DNA of 64,000 nt from Streptomyces sp. SA15. GTDB taxonomy: Bacteria > Actinomycetota > Actinomycetes > Streptomycetales > Streptomycetaceae. The stretch covers positions 62,001 through 126,000 of the forward strand of contig NZ_NTGE01000211.1 in the NCBI RefSeq assembly GCF_002291145.1. The letters run 5' to 3'. Made by a program: the position numbers and the translations under genes. A model generated the notes under the pieces. That model made no database searches. It was not told the DNA's origin and worked only from the letters and a program-made list of their open reading frames with translations. The first letter of the stretch is position 1. Every line of letters starts with the position of its first letter. Shown piece by piece: positions 41,814-50,567 of this stretch.

Positions 41814-44096
41814 TCAGTGGTCGGCGGCCATCTCGATCCTTCGCGTCAGCGCCTTCACGGAACCCGGCGCCTGCCAGGCCCGGGGACCGGCCAACCGGAA
41901 GAACACCGGGACCAGCACGCCGCGGATCAGCACGGCGTCCAGGAGGATCGCGATGCCGGTGCCCAGGCCGAAGAACTTGGCCAGGGAGACCCCGGACAGT
42001 GCGATGGCGAAGAAGGAGACGGCCAGCAGTCCCGCGGCCGCGCTGATGAGGGGGCCGCTTTCGCCGAGCCCGGCACGGACCGACAGTTCGGTGGGGTCTC
42101 CGGCGATGTGCCGTTCCTTGATGCGGGACAGGAGAAAGATCTCGTAGTCCATGGACAGTGCGTACGCGACGCACACCAGGAGCACCGGCATGGTGATGGC
42201 CAGCGGCGACGGGGTGAAGCCGAGGAGTCCGGACAGGTGGCCGTCGTTGAAGATCCACACCATCGCGCCGACGACTGCTGCCAGCCCGAGCGCGTTGAGC
42301 AGGACCGCCTTGACCGGGAGGAGCACGCTGCCGGTGGCCAGCAGAAGCAGCACAAGGGTGATCAGCACGGTCAGGCCGAGTGCCCAGGGCAGACCGGCGG
42401 CCAAGGCGCTGGTGGTGTCCACGAGCTGCGCGGCCAGGCCGGCGACGAGCACCTGCCGGTCGCCGGGCACCGGTACCGCGCGTACCCGTTCGGCCAGCCG
42501 GCTGCCCTCGGGCGAGTAGGGCACGACGCGGGTGTGCAGGTCGAGCCGTACGGTCCGACCGTTGCGCAGGCCTGCCGCGGCGCTGTCCGCCCCCGTCGTC
42601 GCCTTCTGCGGCCGGCCATGGGCGAATCCGCCGGAGGGGCTGTTCACCCGGTCGACGCCGGGCACGCGGGACAGCGCCTGGGCGTACGTGGCCAGAGCGG
42701 TCCCCGAGGGGTCCCGGTCCCATACCGGCACGACCACGCTGATCGTGTCACCGCCGGCGCCGTCGGCGAAGCCCGTACGCAGCGCTTCGGCCACCTGCCG
42801 GCTTTCGGTGTCCTTGGGCAGGGCGCGCTCGTCCGGGATGCCGAACTGCGCGTGGCCCAGCGGCAGGGCCAGCACCACCAGCCCGGCGACCGCCACCAAA
42901 CCCCACAGCGCGGGGCGGCGCATGGAGCCGCCGGCGATGCGGCCCCACAGCCGCCGTTCGGGATCGGCCTGCTCGGCGCGGGCCCGCAGCACGGGCCACT
43001 TGTCGACCCGGTTCCCCAGCAGCAGGAGCATGGCGGGCAGCGGCCCGAGCGCGCCCAGCACGGTGATCGCCACCGTCGCCACGCCCGCGAACGCGAACGA
43101 CCGCAGGAAGTACAAAGGAAAGACCAGCAACGTGAGCAGCACGCTGGCCACGATCACGGCGCTGAAGATCACCGTGCGGCCGGCGGTGCTCAGGGTACGC
43201 CGCAGCGCCGCCGTGTCGTCGCCGCCGGCGGCACGCTCCTGCCGGTAGCGGGCGACGATCAGCAGGCTGTAGTCCACCGCGAGGCCAAGGCCGAGCGCGA
43301 TGATCAGGTTGGTGGAGAACACCGAGACCGAGGTCAGCCGGCCCAGGCACCACAGCACGGCCATCGCCCCGACGATGGCCGACATCCCGACCGCCAGGGG
43401 CAGCAGCGCCGCGACGACGCCCCGGAAGACCAGGATCAGCAGCAGCAACGTGAGCGGGATCGCCACCGACTCGGCGAGCTTGAGGTCCTGCGCGGTCCGG
43501 TCGTTGAGGTCGTTGTTGATCTGGGTGATGCCGCCGAAGCGCACCTGGACGCCGTCTCGCTCTCCGGCGAGCTTGGTGTGCAGGTCCTTGACCTTGCGGG
43601 TGGCGGCATCCTCGTCGCCGGTGACGCTGATCGCGGTCAGACCCGCACCGTCGGCCGAGCGCAACGCCGGGTCGGGGGTGCGGTAATAGGAGGCCACGAT
43701 GTGCACGCCGCTCTCGCGGGACAGCTCCTCGAGCACGGACTGTCCGGCACGGGTGGCCGCTGTACTGCTCGCGTCCCCGCCCTTGTCCCGTACCAGCACG
43801 AACAGGTTGGGCTGGGCGGTGGGGAACTTCTCCCGCAGCAACCTCATGGCTGCCGCGGAATCCGATGAGGGATCGTCGAATCCCCCGGATTTCAGTACGT
43901 TGAGCGTGCCGCTCGCCACGATCCCGGCCAGGACCACGAGCAACAGCCAGACCGTCAGGACAGTACGGGGGCCGCGCAGCGGCAGCGGAAGCCGGACCGG
44001 CCCGTCCTGGTGTGGTGGGCCGGCGGACGCCTCGCCGGACGTGTCGCTCGCTGTCCCCGTCGTGGACTCGGGGGATGTTACTGGGGGAGGCTTCAC
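41814..44096 (-). CDS. MMPL family lipid/polyketide exporter
   Basis: A 760-residue RND-type transporter with two MMPL units: helix 1 (VLTVWLLLVVLAG, near 45), a large outer domain (60-200), five or six helices including LGLGLAVDYSLLIVARY (near 280, with the proton-relay Asp/Tyr), a second outer domain and CVAYALSMDYEIFLLSR (near 620). Such proteins export lipids, lipopeptides and polyketides in actinobacteria. It is 69 bases downstream of the PKS-oxoamine synthase gene on the same strand, so it is the likely exporter of that product. Start ATG has a long Pro/Thr-rich leader; a clear ribosome site was not seen. Confidence 0.9.
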   Translation of the reverse strand: MKPPPVTSPESTTGTASDTSGEASAGPPHQDGPVRLPLPLRGPRTVLTVWLLLVVLAGIVASGTLNVLKSGGFDDPSSDSAAAMRLLREKFPTAQPNLFVLVRDKGGDASSTAATRAGQSVLEELSRESGVHIVASYYRTPDPALRSADGAGLTAISVTGDEDAATRKVKDLHTKLAGERDGVQVRFGGITQINNDLNDRTAQDLKLAESVAIPLTLLLLILVFRGVVAALLPLAVGMSAIVGAMAVLWCLGRLTSVSVFSTNLIIALGLGLAVDYSLLIVARYRQERAAGGDDTAALRRTLSTAGRTVIFSAVIVASVLLTLLVFPLYFLRSFAFAGVATVAITVLGALGPLPAMLLLLGNRVDKWPVLRARAEQADPERRLWGRIAGGSMRRPALWGLVAVAGLVVLALPLGHAQFGIPDERALPKDTESRQVAEALRTGFADGAGGDTISVVVPVWDRDPSGTALATYAQALSRVPGVDRVNSPSGGFAHGRPQKATTGADSAAAGLRNGRTVRLDLHTRVVPYSPEGSRLAERVRAVPVPGDRQVLVAGLAAQLVDTTSALAAGLPWALGLTVLITLVLLLLATGSVLLPVKAVLLNALGLAAVVGAMVWIFNDGHLSGLLGFTPSPLAITMPVLLVCVAYALSMDYEIFLLSRIKERHIAGDPTELSVRAGLGESGPLISAAAGLLAVSFFAIALSGVSLAKFFGLGTGIAILLDAVLIRGVLVPVFFRLAGPRAWQAPGSVKALTRRIEMAADH

Positions 44097-44165
44097 CGGG
44101 GCCTGTTCCTCGATTCGTATGAACTACTCGGTCGGGGGCGTCCGCGTGCCCGGGACACCGAGAAC

Positions 44166-47100
44166 TCAACTGTTGAGCGACTGCCAGAGGGCGGCGAGCG
44201 TGGACACGCTGGACTCGATCTGCTGCGGGGTGTGCTCGCAGGTGATGAAGAACCGAAGCCGCGTCAGCTTCTCGGCCACCGCCGGGTGCAGGATCGGGTT
44301 GGCGCTGATCCCTTCGTCGAACAGTGCCGCCGACAGACGCAGGGCCTTGGACGAGTCCTTGACGATCGCTGGTACGACCGGCGAACCGAGGCTGTCCCCT
44401 GTGTCGATCCCAGCCCGCCGGGCCAGCTGGAGGAAGTGGTCGGCGTTCTCGCGCAACCGCTGCAGCCGCTCCGGCTCCTCGCGCATGACCCGGATCGCGG
44501 CGAGCGAGGCCGCGGCGTTGGCCGGGGTCATGCCCACGCTGTAGACGAACCCGGGCACGGAGGCCTTGAGGTAGTCGACGACCCGTGCCGTGCCGGCCAC
44601 GTAACCACCGCACCCCGCAAGGGACTTTGACAACGTGCCCGACCACAGGTCCACTGCCGTCCGGTCCACGTCGAAGTGGTCGCCGACTCCGCCGCCGTGG
44701 GGGCCGACGACGCCGATGCTGTGCGCCTCGTCGATCATCACCATGGCGCCGTGCCGCTGCTTGACCTCGATCAGGGCCGGCAGGTCGACGATGTCGCCAT
44801 CCATGCTGTAGACGCCCTCGACCACGATCAGAACGCGGCGGTAATGGTGCCTGATCCGCCCGAGCATCGTGTCGAGCGCGGCCATGTCGTTGTGCGGGAA
44901 GGGACGGCGCCTCGCCCCGGAGAGCTTGCAGCCCTGCAGGATGCTGTCGTGCGCGAGGGCGTCGTGCAGGATCAGGTCTTCCGGGCCCATCAGGTGGCCG
45001 ATCACGGTCACGTTGGTGGCGTGTCCACTGACCAGGGCGATGGCCGCCTCGCAGCCGTTCAGGGCGGCGAGTTCCGACTCCAGCTCACGGTGCAGCGGCC
45101 GGTCGCCGGACAGGAAGCGGCTCGCCGAAACCGACGTACCGTACTGATCGACGGCCGCCTTGACGGCGGCGGCGACCTTGGGGTGGCCGGACAGGCCGAG
45201 GTAGTTGTATCCGGAGAAGGAGATCAGCTCCCGGCCGTCGACCCGGGTGGTGTCCCGCATCGTGCCCTCGTGCAGCAGGAAGTACGGGCTGCGTCCGAGG
45301 GACGCGCCGCGTCGCTCCATCTCCAGCAACTCGGGGAAGTCCTCGATACGGGTTTCCGGTCGCACCGGCGCGGCTGGGACCGGCTCGGCCGTGACCACCC
45401 TGGCCTCGACCGCGTGGCCGTTCGGAAACGTACTCGCAGCGCCCTCGGCGGCGGCGCGGGCGTGGCCGTGGCCGTTCGGCGACGGACTCACAGCACCCTC
45501 GGCTCGGGCCCGGAGCGCCGCGACGGACGCGACGGCAGCCATGGCCGGGACCGTACGATCCACCTCGAGCAGCTCGGCCATCGCGTCGACGACCTGGGCG
45601 ATGGTGGGCCGCCGGAGAAGGAGTCCCCCGGTGATGCGCTCGGCGACCTCCGGGAAGGCCCGCCGAAGCCGCACCAGCAGCTCGGTGGTCATCAGCGAGT
45701 CGAAGCCCAACTCCTGCACGATGAGCAGCTCATCGGTCAGCTGCTCCACCGGGAAGGCGCTGACGGCCGACAGCTCGGCGTAGACGCGAGCGCGCACTTG
45801 GTCGTAGTCCGCCCCCGCGGCCGGCCCGCAGGCGTCACCGTCTTCGTCCGCAGGGTCTTCGTCCGCGGGCAGGCTGAGCAGATCCATGCCGACGGCCCGC
45901 TGCGGGATGAGCGGCGAGGCCGCTGGGCGGTCCGCTGCGGGGGCGGACGTGCCGAAGGTCTGCAGCAGGCTCAGCTGCTCCCGCAACAGCGTCACGACGT
46001 CATGCATCGAGAAATCCTTTTGATCGGAGGAACGAGGGGCAGAGGGAGCAGCCGAGGGCGCCTGGACCGCCCCTGAGGTGTGCCGCTCGGGCAGGGGGGC
46101 CGGAGCAGTCGGCCGGCCGTTCGGAGACCGGCGGGGTTCCGTGGCGGTCTGCTGGTGATTCCCCTCCATGGCGCCCGGACCAGGGACCGTGGGCGGGGCC
46201 GGGAACCGGGTGGCCACGCGGGGGTACCAGTACGACTTCGTCGTCAGCGGCGAGGGCGGCAGCGTCACCAGCGGCGTCCCGTCGGGCACCAGCGCGGCGG
46301 CGTCGATGTCCACGCCGAGCACGGCGAGCTCGCCCAGCGCGGCGAGAAAGGTACGGGCCTGGTCGGGACCGCCGTCGGTCATCGACACGCACCGGACCGC
46401 GCCCGGCTCCGGAACGCTGTGCCGTACGGCACCGAGCAGGCCGCTGCCCCCGCAGACCTGCACGAACACCCTCGCGCCGGCCTCATACGCGGCGCGAGCG
46501 GCGTCCCCGAACCGGACGGGGGCGCTGGCGTGGCGGCCCCACAGCTCCCGCAGCACGGCGGGGTCGTCCTCGGCCGCACCACTCACCGACGAGACGAATC
46601 CGTTCCCGGGGCGGGTGATCCTGCGGGTCGCGAGGTCCGCCACAAGATCTTCGAGGGCGGGATGGAGCATCGGGGAGTGGAAGCCGTTGGAGACCCGCAA
46701 CGGTGCGGTTGTCAGGCCTGCCTGGGCGCAGCGCCGCGCCAGCTCCTTCAGCGCCCCGGCCGTGCCGCTGTACACCAGCTGGCGGGGGTGGTCGAAGCAG
46801 GCGGCCCATACCTCTTCCAGCCCCTGGGTCACAGGAGCGAGTTCGTCCTGCGAGGCTCGCACGGCGAGCATCCCGCCACGCCGCACCGACTCGACGCGGC
46901 GCATGCGGGCGCCGCGTGCCAAGAGCAGCCGGAGGCACTCGGAATCGTCCAGGGCACCGGCGAGGACCGCGGCGGGGAACTCTCCCACGCTGTGGCCGAA
47001 GCTGACGGCGGGGACCGCACCGAGTGACTGCGCGAAGCGTGCGAGCGCCACACCGAACGCGCCGAGCACCGGCTGGCAGACGTCGGTGCCTGTGAGCCGC

Positions 47101-48959
47101 TCCAGCCCTTCCGGGGTATGGCTGGCGGGCCCGTACACCGCCTCGAGCAGCGACGCTCCGTTCTCCGAGACGGCAAGCGCGTCCCAGGCGTCGACAGTGG
47201 AGCGCAGGGCGGGAAAGCGCTCGTACAGGTCCCGCGCCATCCCGGGATGCTGGCTGCCCTGCCCGGGGAAGACGAAGGCGATCTTACGGTCCGTCACCGG
47301 CAGCGGCGCGACCGCCGCGTACACCCCCTCGCCCAGCGCGCCCACTCTGTCCTGGGCAAGTGCGGACCGGGCCTGCTGTACCCGCGTACGCAACTCTGCG
47401 TGGCTGCCGGCGACAAGGGCGAGCCGGGCGGTGAGCAGCCGCCTGCTCGCCAGGGTCCGCGCGATGGCGGTCAGCGGCATGCTGGGGGTGTCCTGCAGCG
47501 TCTCCAGGAAGCGGACGAGGTGGGACTCCAGCCGGTTCACATCGCCGGCGGAGAAGAGGAAGAGCTGTGGCCCGCAGTCCTGCGCCTGCGGCGTCTCACG
47601 CACGTGCGCGGCTACGGTGGCCCGGCGGCCGGCGGCCGGCGACGTGGCGCCGCGTGGCAGCGCGCTGGGGTCCGGTGCCTCCTCCAGTACGGCGTGCACA
47701 TTGGTGCCGCCGAAGCCGAAGTTGCTCACCCCGGCGCGGCGCGGCTGGTCCCCGGAGTGCTCCCAGGGCTCAACGGCCCGCGGAATCCGCAGTTTCGACG
47801 CGGCCAGGTCCTCCGGACGAGCGGGATCGGTGTCCGGCATGGGCACGATGGTGCGGTGGTGCAGCTCCAACGCGGTCTTGATCAGGGATGCGGCACCGGA
47901 GGCCCCCAGGGAGTGGCCGATCAGCGACTTCACCGAGGACAGGCAGGCGACGGCGTCCCGGTCCCCGCCGTCGGCCTCCTCGCGGAGCTTGGTGATCGCG
48001 TCCAGCTCCGCGGCGTCACCGACCACCGTGGCGGTGCCGTGTGCCTCGAAGACCCCGATCGAGCGGGGGGAGCATCCGGCATCCGCGTAGGCCCGGCGCA
48101 GCGTCGTGAGCTGGCCCGCGCTGCTCGGCGTCATCGGGCCCTCCGACGCCCCGTCGTTACTGATGCCGATGCCTTGGATCACCGCGTAGACCCGGTCGCC
48201 GGTGGCCAGCGCGTCCCGCAGCGGGCGCAGCACGACCACCCCGACGCCGTCACCCAGTACGAAACCGTCGGCGTTCCGGTCGAAAGGCCTGCACACGCCG
48301 GCTGCCGAGAGCGCACTCACCTTCGAGAAGGCCAGCAGCGTGCGCGGCATCAAAGTGAGATAGGCCCCGCCGACCAGCGCCACGCTGCACTCGCCGGTGG
48401 CCAGATGGCTCAGGGCCTGGTGCAGGGCGACCAACGTCGCGGAGCACGCGGCGTCGACGGTGAAACTGGGGCCCTGCAGGTCGAAGAACCGGCTCACATT
48501 CGCCGCCGCCATGTTCAGCAGCGCCCCCGGAAGCGAGAGCGGATGCATGGTGAGGACGTCGGGCACGAGCTCCATGTAATCGTTGACACCCAGGCCGAAG
48601 AACACACCGGCCGACTGGCGGTCGAACCCCTGCCGCTCCCAGCCCGCATCCTGCAGCGCCTCGCGGGACGCGTCCAGCAGAAGACGGTGCTGCGGGTCCA
48701 TTCCTTGCACGCGGCGTGGTGACATCTGGTAATAGCGGGCGTCGAACTGGTCGACGGCGGAGAGCGGAGCGATGGTGTCGGTGTAAGTTCCGGCGCGGGC
48801 ACGCCTGTCCTGCGGCGTATGGAAGGGTGCATGATCCCAGCGTTCGGGAGGCACTGCGCGAAACTGGCGCTCACCCTTCCGGAGCATCCGCCAATACTCG
48901 GGGAGATTCCGGGCTCCTGGAAATCTACAGCCCATGCCAACGATTGCTACGTTACGCAA
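44166..48959 (-). CDS. single-module polyketide synthase fused to alpha-oxoamine synthase (KS-AT-ACP-AOS)
   Basis: A 1597-residue hybrid. KS (1-430): Cys172 in DAACSAT, EAHGTAT and KSLIGHSLGASG complete the Cys-His-His set. AT (530-830): FPGQGSQHPGM, Ser657 in GHSVG, and NGFH at the specificity position, closer to the malonyl HAFH than the methylmalonyl YASH motif. A Pro/Ser/Ala linker is followed by an ACP (1050-1125) with phosphopantetheine Ser1088 in GFDSL. The last 390 residues are a PLP alpha-oxoamine synthase: YNYLGLSGHP, DEAHSIGVVG and Schiff-base Lys1445 in GTLSKSLAG. There is no KR, DH, ER or thioesterase. The AOS would release the chain by decarboxylative condensation with an amino acid, giving an alpha-aminoketone. 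TTG start (48959) chosen for AGGAG six bases upstream; another TTG at 48965 abuts that site. Confidence 0.93.
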   Translation of the reverse strand: MRNVAIVGMGCRFPGARNLPEYWRMLRKGERQFRAVPPERWDHAPFHTPQDRRARAGTYTDTIAPLSAVDQFDARYYQMSPRRVQGMDPQHRLLLDASREALQDAGWERQGFDRQSAGVFFGLGVNDYMELVPDVLTMHPLSLPGALLNMAAANVSRFFDLQGPSFTVDAACSATLVALHQALSHLATGECSVALVGGAYLTLMPRTLLAFSKVSALSAAGVCRPFDRNADGFVLGDGVGVVVLRPLRDALATGDRVYAVIQGIGISNDGASEGPMTPSSAGQLTTLRRAYADAGCSPRSIGVFEAHGTATVVGDAAELDAITKLREEADGGDRDAVACLSSVKSLIGHSLGASGAASLIKTALELHHRTIVPMPDTDPARPEDLAASKLRIPRAVEPWEHSGDQPRRAGVSNFGFGGTNVHAVLEEAPDPSALPRGATSPAAGRRATVAAHVRETPQAQDCGPQLFLFSAGDVNRLESHLVRFLETLQDTPSMPLTAIARTLASRRLLTARLALVAGSHAELRTRVQQARSALAQDRVGALGEGVYAAVAPLPVTDRKIAFVFPGQGSQHPGMARDLYERFPALRSTVDAWDALAVSENGASLLEAVYGPASHTPEGLERLTGTDVCQPVLGAFGVALARFAQSLGAVPAVSFGHSVGEFPAAVLAGALDDSECLRLLLARGARMRRVESVRRGGMLAVRASQDELAPVTQGLEEVWAACFDHPRQLVYSGTAGALKELARRCAQAGLTTAPLRVSNGFHSPMLHPALEDLVADLATRRITRPGNGFVSSVSGAAEDDPAVLRELWGRHASAPVRFGDAARAAYEAGARVFVQVCGGSGLLGAVRHSVPEPGAVRCVSMTDGGPDQARTFLAALGELAVLGVDIDAAALVPDGTPLVTLPPSPLTTKSYWYPRVATRFPAPPTVPGPGAMEGNHQQTATEPRRSPNGRPTAPAPLPERHTSGAVQAPSAAPSAPRSSDQKDFSMHDVVTLLREQLSLLQTFGTSAPAADRPAASPLIPQRAVGMDLLSLPADEDPADEDGDACGPAAGADYDQVRARVYAELSAVSAFPVEQLTDELLIVQELGFDSLMTTELLVRLRRAFPEVAERITGGLLLRRPTIAQVVDAMAELLEVDRTVPAMAAVASVAALRARAEGAVSPSPNGHGHARAAAEGAASTFPNGHAVEARVVTAEPVPAAPVRPETRIEDFPELLEMERRGASLGRSPYFLLHEGTMRDTTRVDGRELISFSGYNYLGLSGHPKVAAAVKAAVDQYGTSVSASRFLSGDRPLHRELESELAALNGCEAAIALVSGHATNVTVIGHLMGPEDLILHDALAHDSILQGCKLSGARRRPFPHNDMAALDTMLGRIRHHYRRVLIVVEGVYSMDGDIVDLPALIEVKQRHGAMVMIDEAHSIGVVGPHGGGVGDHFDVDRTAVDLWSGTLSKSLAGCGGYVAGTARVVDYLKASVPGFVYSVGMTPANAAASLAAIRVMREEPERLQRLRENADHFLQLARRAGIDTGDSLGSPVVPAIVKDSSKALRLSAALFDEGISANPILHPAVAEKLTRLRFFITCEHTPQQIESSVSTLAALWQSLNS

Positions 48960-49337
48960 GCGCAACTCCTACCGTAGACGAGGCGGACCAGTTGGCGATA
49001 TTCGATGCCGATAGCACTGATGAGGCCATGTGAAGGCCCCTCAGGCTCGCCGGCTCAACTTTCCATCTGATGTTCAGTCATAACAGCACCAGGCGCGGTG
49101 CGCGCTGCCGGACGATCCATCTGAGGTAGGGCACCCCTCGCCTCGCGTGCCGCGTGAAAGGGTCTTTTGCCCGCGCTGTTCATCGCGCGAGGCCCCGAGG
49201 GTGCGGCGAGCGGCCTTTCGTGGGCCGTACGGGGGAAAGCCGGGTGACGCCATTTCCGGGTGGGCTGGGACGTCGTTGAAAAGAAAGGGGCAATTGCGTT
49301 CCGAAGAGTTCGAGTCCGTCCTAGAGGAAGGGTGCAG
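48960..49337. other. divergent intergenic region, PKS / repeat protein
   Basis: A 378-base region between the divergently read PKS and repeat-protein genes, presumably holding both promoters. No strong -35/-10 pair or long palindrome was found. A poor, open + strand frame crosses part of it (49260-49337) in phase with the repeat protein, but lacks a ribosome site and a signal peptide at that start. Confidence 0.5.
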
Positions 49338-50378
49338 GTGCAGAAAATCAGGAGGGCTACACTGATGGCTCTGGCGGTGGGCTGCCTGACGTCCGGGGGT
49401 CCTGGAATCGCCTCCGCCGACGGCCACGGCGCCACCGCGTCAGGCGGCCATGGGGCCATCGGGAATCTGTTCCAGCAGAACATCGCCCAAGAGCACCGGC
49501 AGAACAACAACTGCGCCAACCCGAACACCGTGATTGTTCAGCCGGGAGGCCCTACGGCGACCCGCTGCGCGACCGGCGATGCCTCATTCAACAAGCGGAC
49601 CGTGACCAAGGGCGGTGGCTCCAAGGCGACCGGCGGCTCCGGCGCGGTCAGTCAACTGGTCCAGCAGAACACCGCCCAGAAGGGCCGGCAGAACAACAAC
49701 TGCGCCAACCCCAACGACACCCTTGTCTCGACGGGCGGCAGCCTGACGGACAGCTTCTGCAGCAACCAGAACCACTCCCGCAACGAGCACTCCGCGACCA
49801 AGGGCGGTGGCGCCAAGGCGACCGGCGGCTCCGGCGCGGTCGGTCACCTGGTCCAGCAGAACACCGCCCAGGAAGGCCGGCAGAACAACAACTGCACCAA
49901 CCCCAACCAATCCGACATCGTTCTGGCCCACGGCCGACCGGACGATCGCTGCATCAACCAGGACCGTTCCCACGACAAGCACACCGTGAGCAAGGGCGGT
50001 GGCGCCAAGGCGACCGGCGGCTCCGGCCTGGTCAGTCACCTGGTCCAGCAGAACACCGCCCAGGAAGGCCGGCAGAACAACAACTGCACCAACCACAACG
50101 ACACGTTCATCACCACGACGACGACTGAGGCGCAGGCCCGTTGCGCGACGCTCGACCACTCCCGCAACGAGCACACCGTGAGCGAGGGCGGTGGCGCCAG
50201 GGCGACCGGCGGCTCCGGCCTGGTAGGTCACCTGGTCCAACAGAACACCGCCCAAGAAGGCCGACAGAACAACAACTGCGGCAGCCGTAACGGCTTGGCC
50301 GTCATCACCTCCGGCGGCGCCCAGGCCCAGTGTGTCGCCGTCGACAAGTCCAGGAACATCGGCACCGTCCACCGGTAG
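49338..50378 (+). CDS. secreted Asn/Gln-rich protein with five 64-residue repeats
   Basis: A 346-residue exported protein. The GTG at 49338 follows AGAGGAAGG by six bases and opens a signal peptide (KIRRATLMALAVGCL, cleavage about ASA-DG, residue 26). The mature protein is five tandem repeats of 64 residues with consensus KGGGAKATGGSG, then LVQQNTAQEGRQNNNC, then a variable 18-residue stretch ending in a second Cys and a His/Asn/Arg-rich tail. Each repeat thus holds two Cys, ten in all. QXGXXN in every repeat is like the curlin-type amyloid unit. No cell-wall sorting signal, membrane anchor or catalytic domain is visible. It probably forms an extracellular fibre, adhesive or matrix protein. 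Known chaplins and rodlins do not show these repeats as far as I can tell. Confidence 0.85.
   Translation: MQKIRRATLMALAVGCLTSGGPGIASADGHGATASGGHGAIGNLFQQNIAQEHRQNNNCANPNTVIVQPGGPTATRCATGDASFNKRTVTKGGGSKATGGSGAVSQLVQQNTAQKGRQNNNCANPNDTLVSTGGSLTDSFCSNQNHSRNEHSATKGGGAKATGGSGAVGHLVQQNTAQEGRQNNNCTNPNQSDIVLAHGRPDDRCINQDRSHDKHTVSKGGGAKATGGSGLVSHLVQQNTAQEGRQNNNCTNHNDTFITTTTTEAQARCATLDHSRNEHTVSEGGGARATGGSGLVGHLVQQNTAQEGRQNNNCGSRNGLAVITSGGAQAQCVAVDKSRNIGTVHR
49416..50375 (+). repeat. exact 192-bp periodic repeat
   Basis: The GGCGGTGGC block that opens each unit recurs at 49608, 49800, 49992 and 50184, a constant 192 bp, with a more diverged first unit from about 49416. The first half of each unit is nearly identical at DNA level, the second half is variable, which points to purifying or concerted evolution of the QQN/RQNNNC part. 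Confidence 0.92.
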
Positions 50379-50412
50379 TCACGGCACAAGACGCGAAGGT
50401 CCCACGCCTGAT

Positions 50413-50445
50413 CGGCCCCACCCGGCACCCCGGATGGGGCCGTTT
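50413..50445 (+). terminator. terminator after the first repeat protein
   Basis: CGGCCCCA / TGGGGCCG, an 8-bp stem with a 14-base loop, followed by TTT, 35 bases after the stop codon. Confidence 0.7.
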
Positions 50446-50567
50446 CCATTTCCGGCAAACCGTCACTTTTCGATCGTCTGGGCGTTCTCGACCGTGACAA
50501 CGGTCGCCACCGCGCGGCAGATCGCTAGGCCGCGGCACAGCGGACTCGACTTCAACGGCAGGGGATC

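Noticed and set aside
44676..46076. + strand frame opposite the PKS-AOS gene
   Set aside because: Antisense to conserved AOS and ACP motifs and without recognisable domain.
49260..49337. Longer N-terminus of the first repeat protein
   Set aside because: It would bury the signal peptide; AGAGGAAGG supports the start at 49338.
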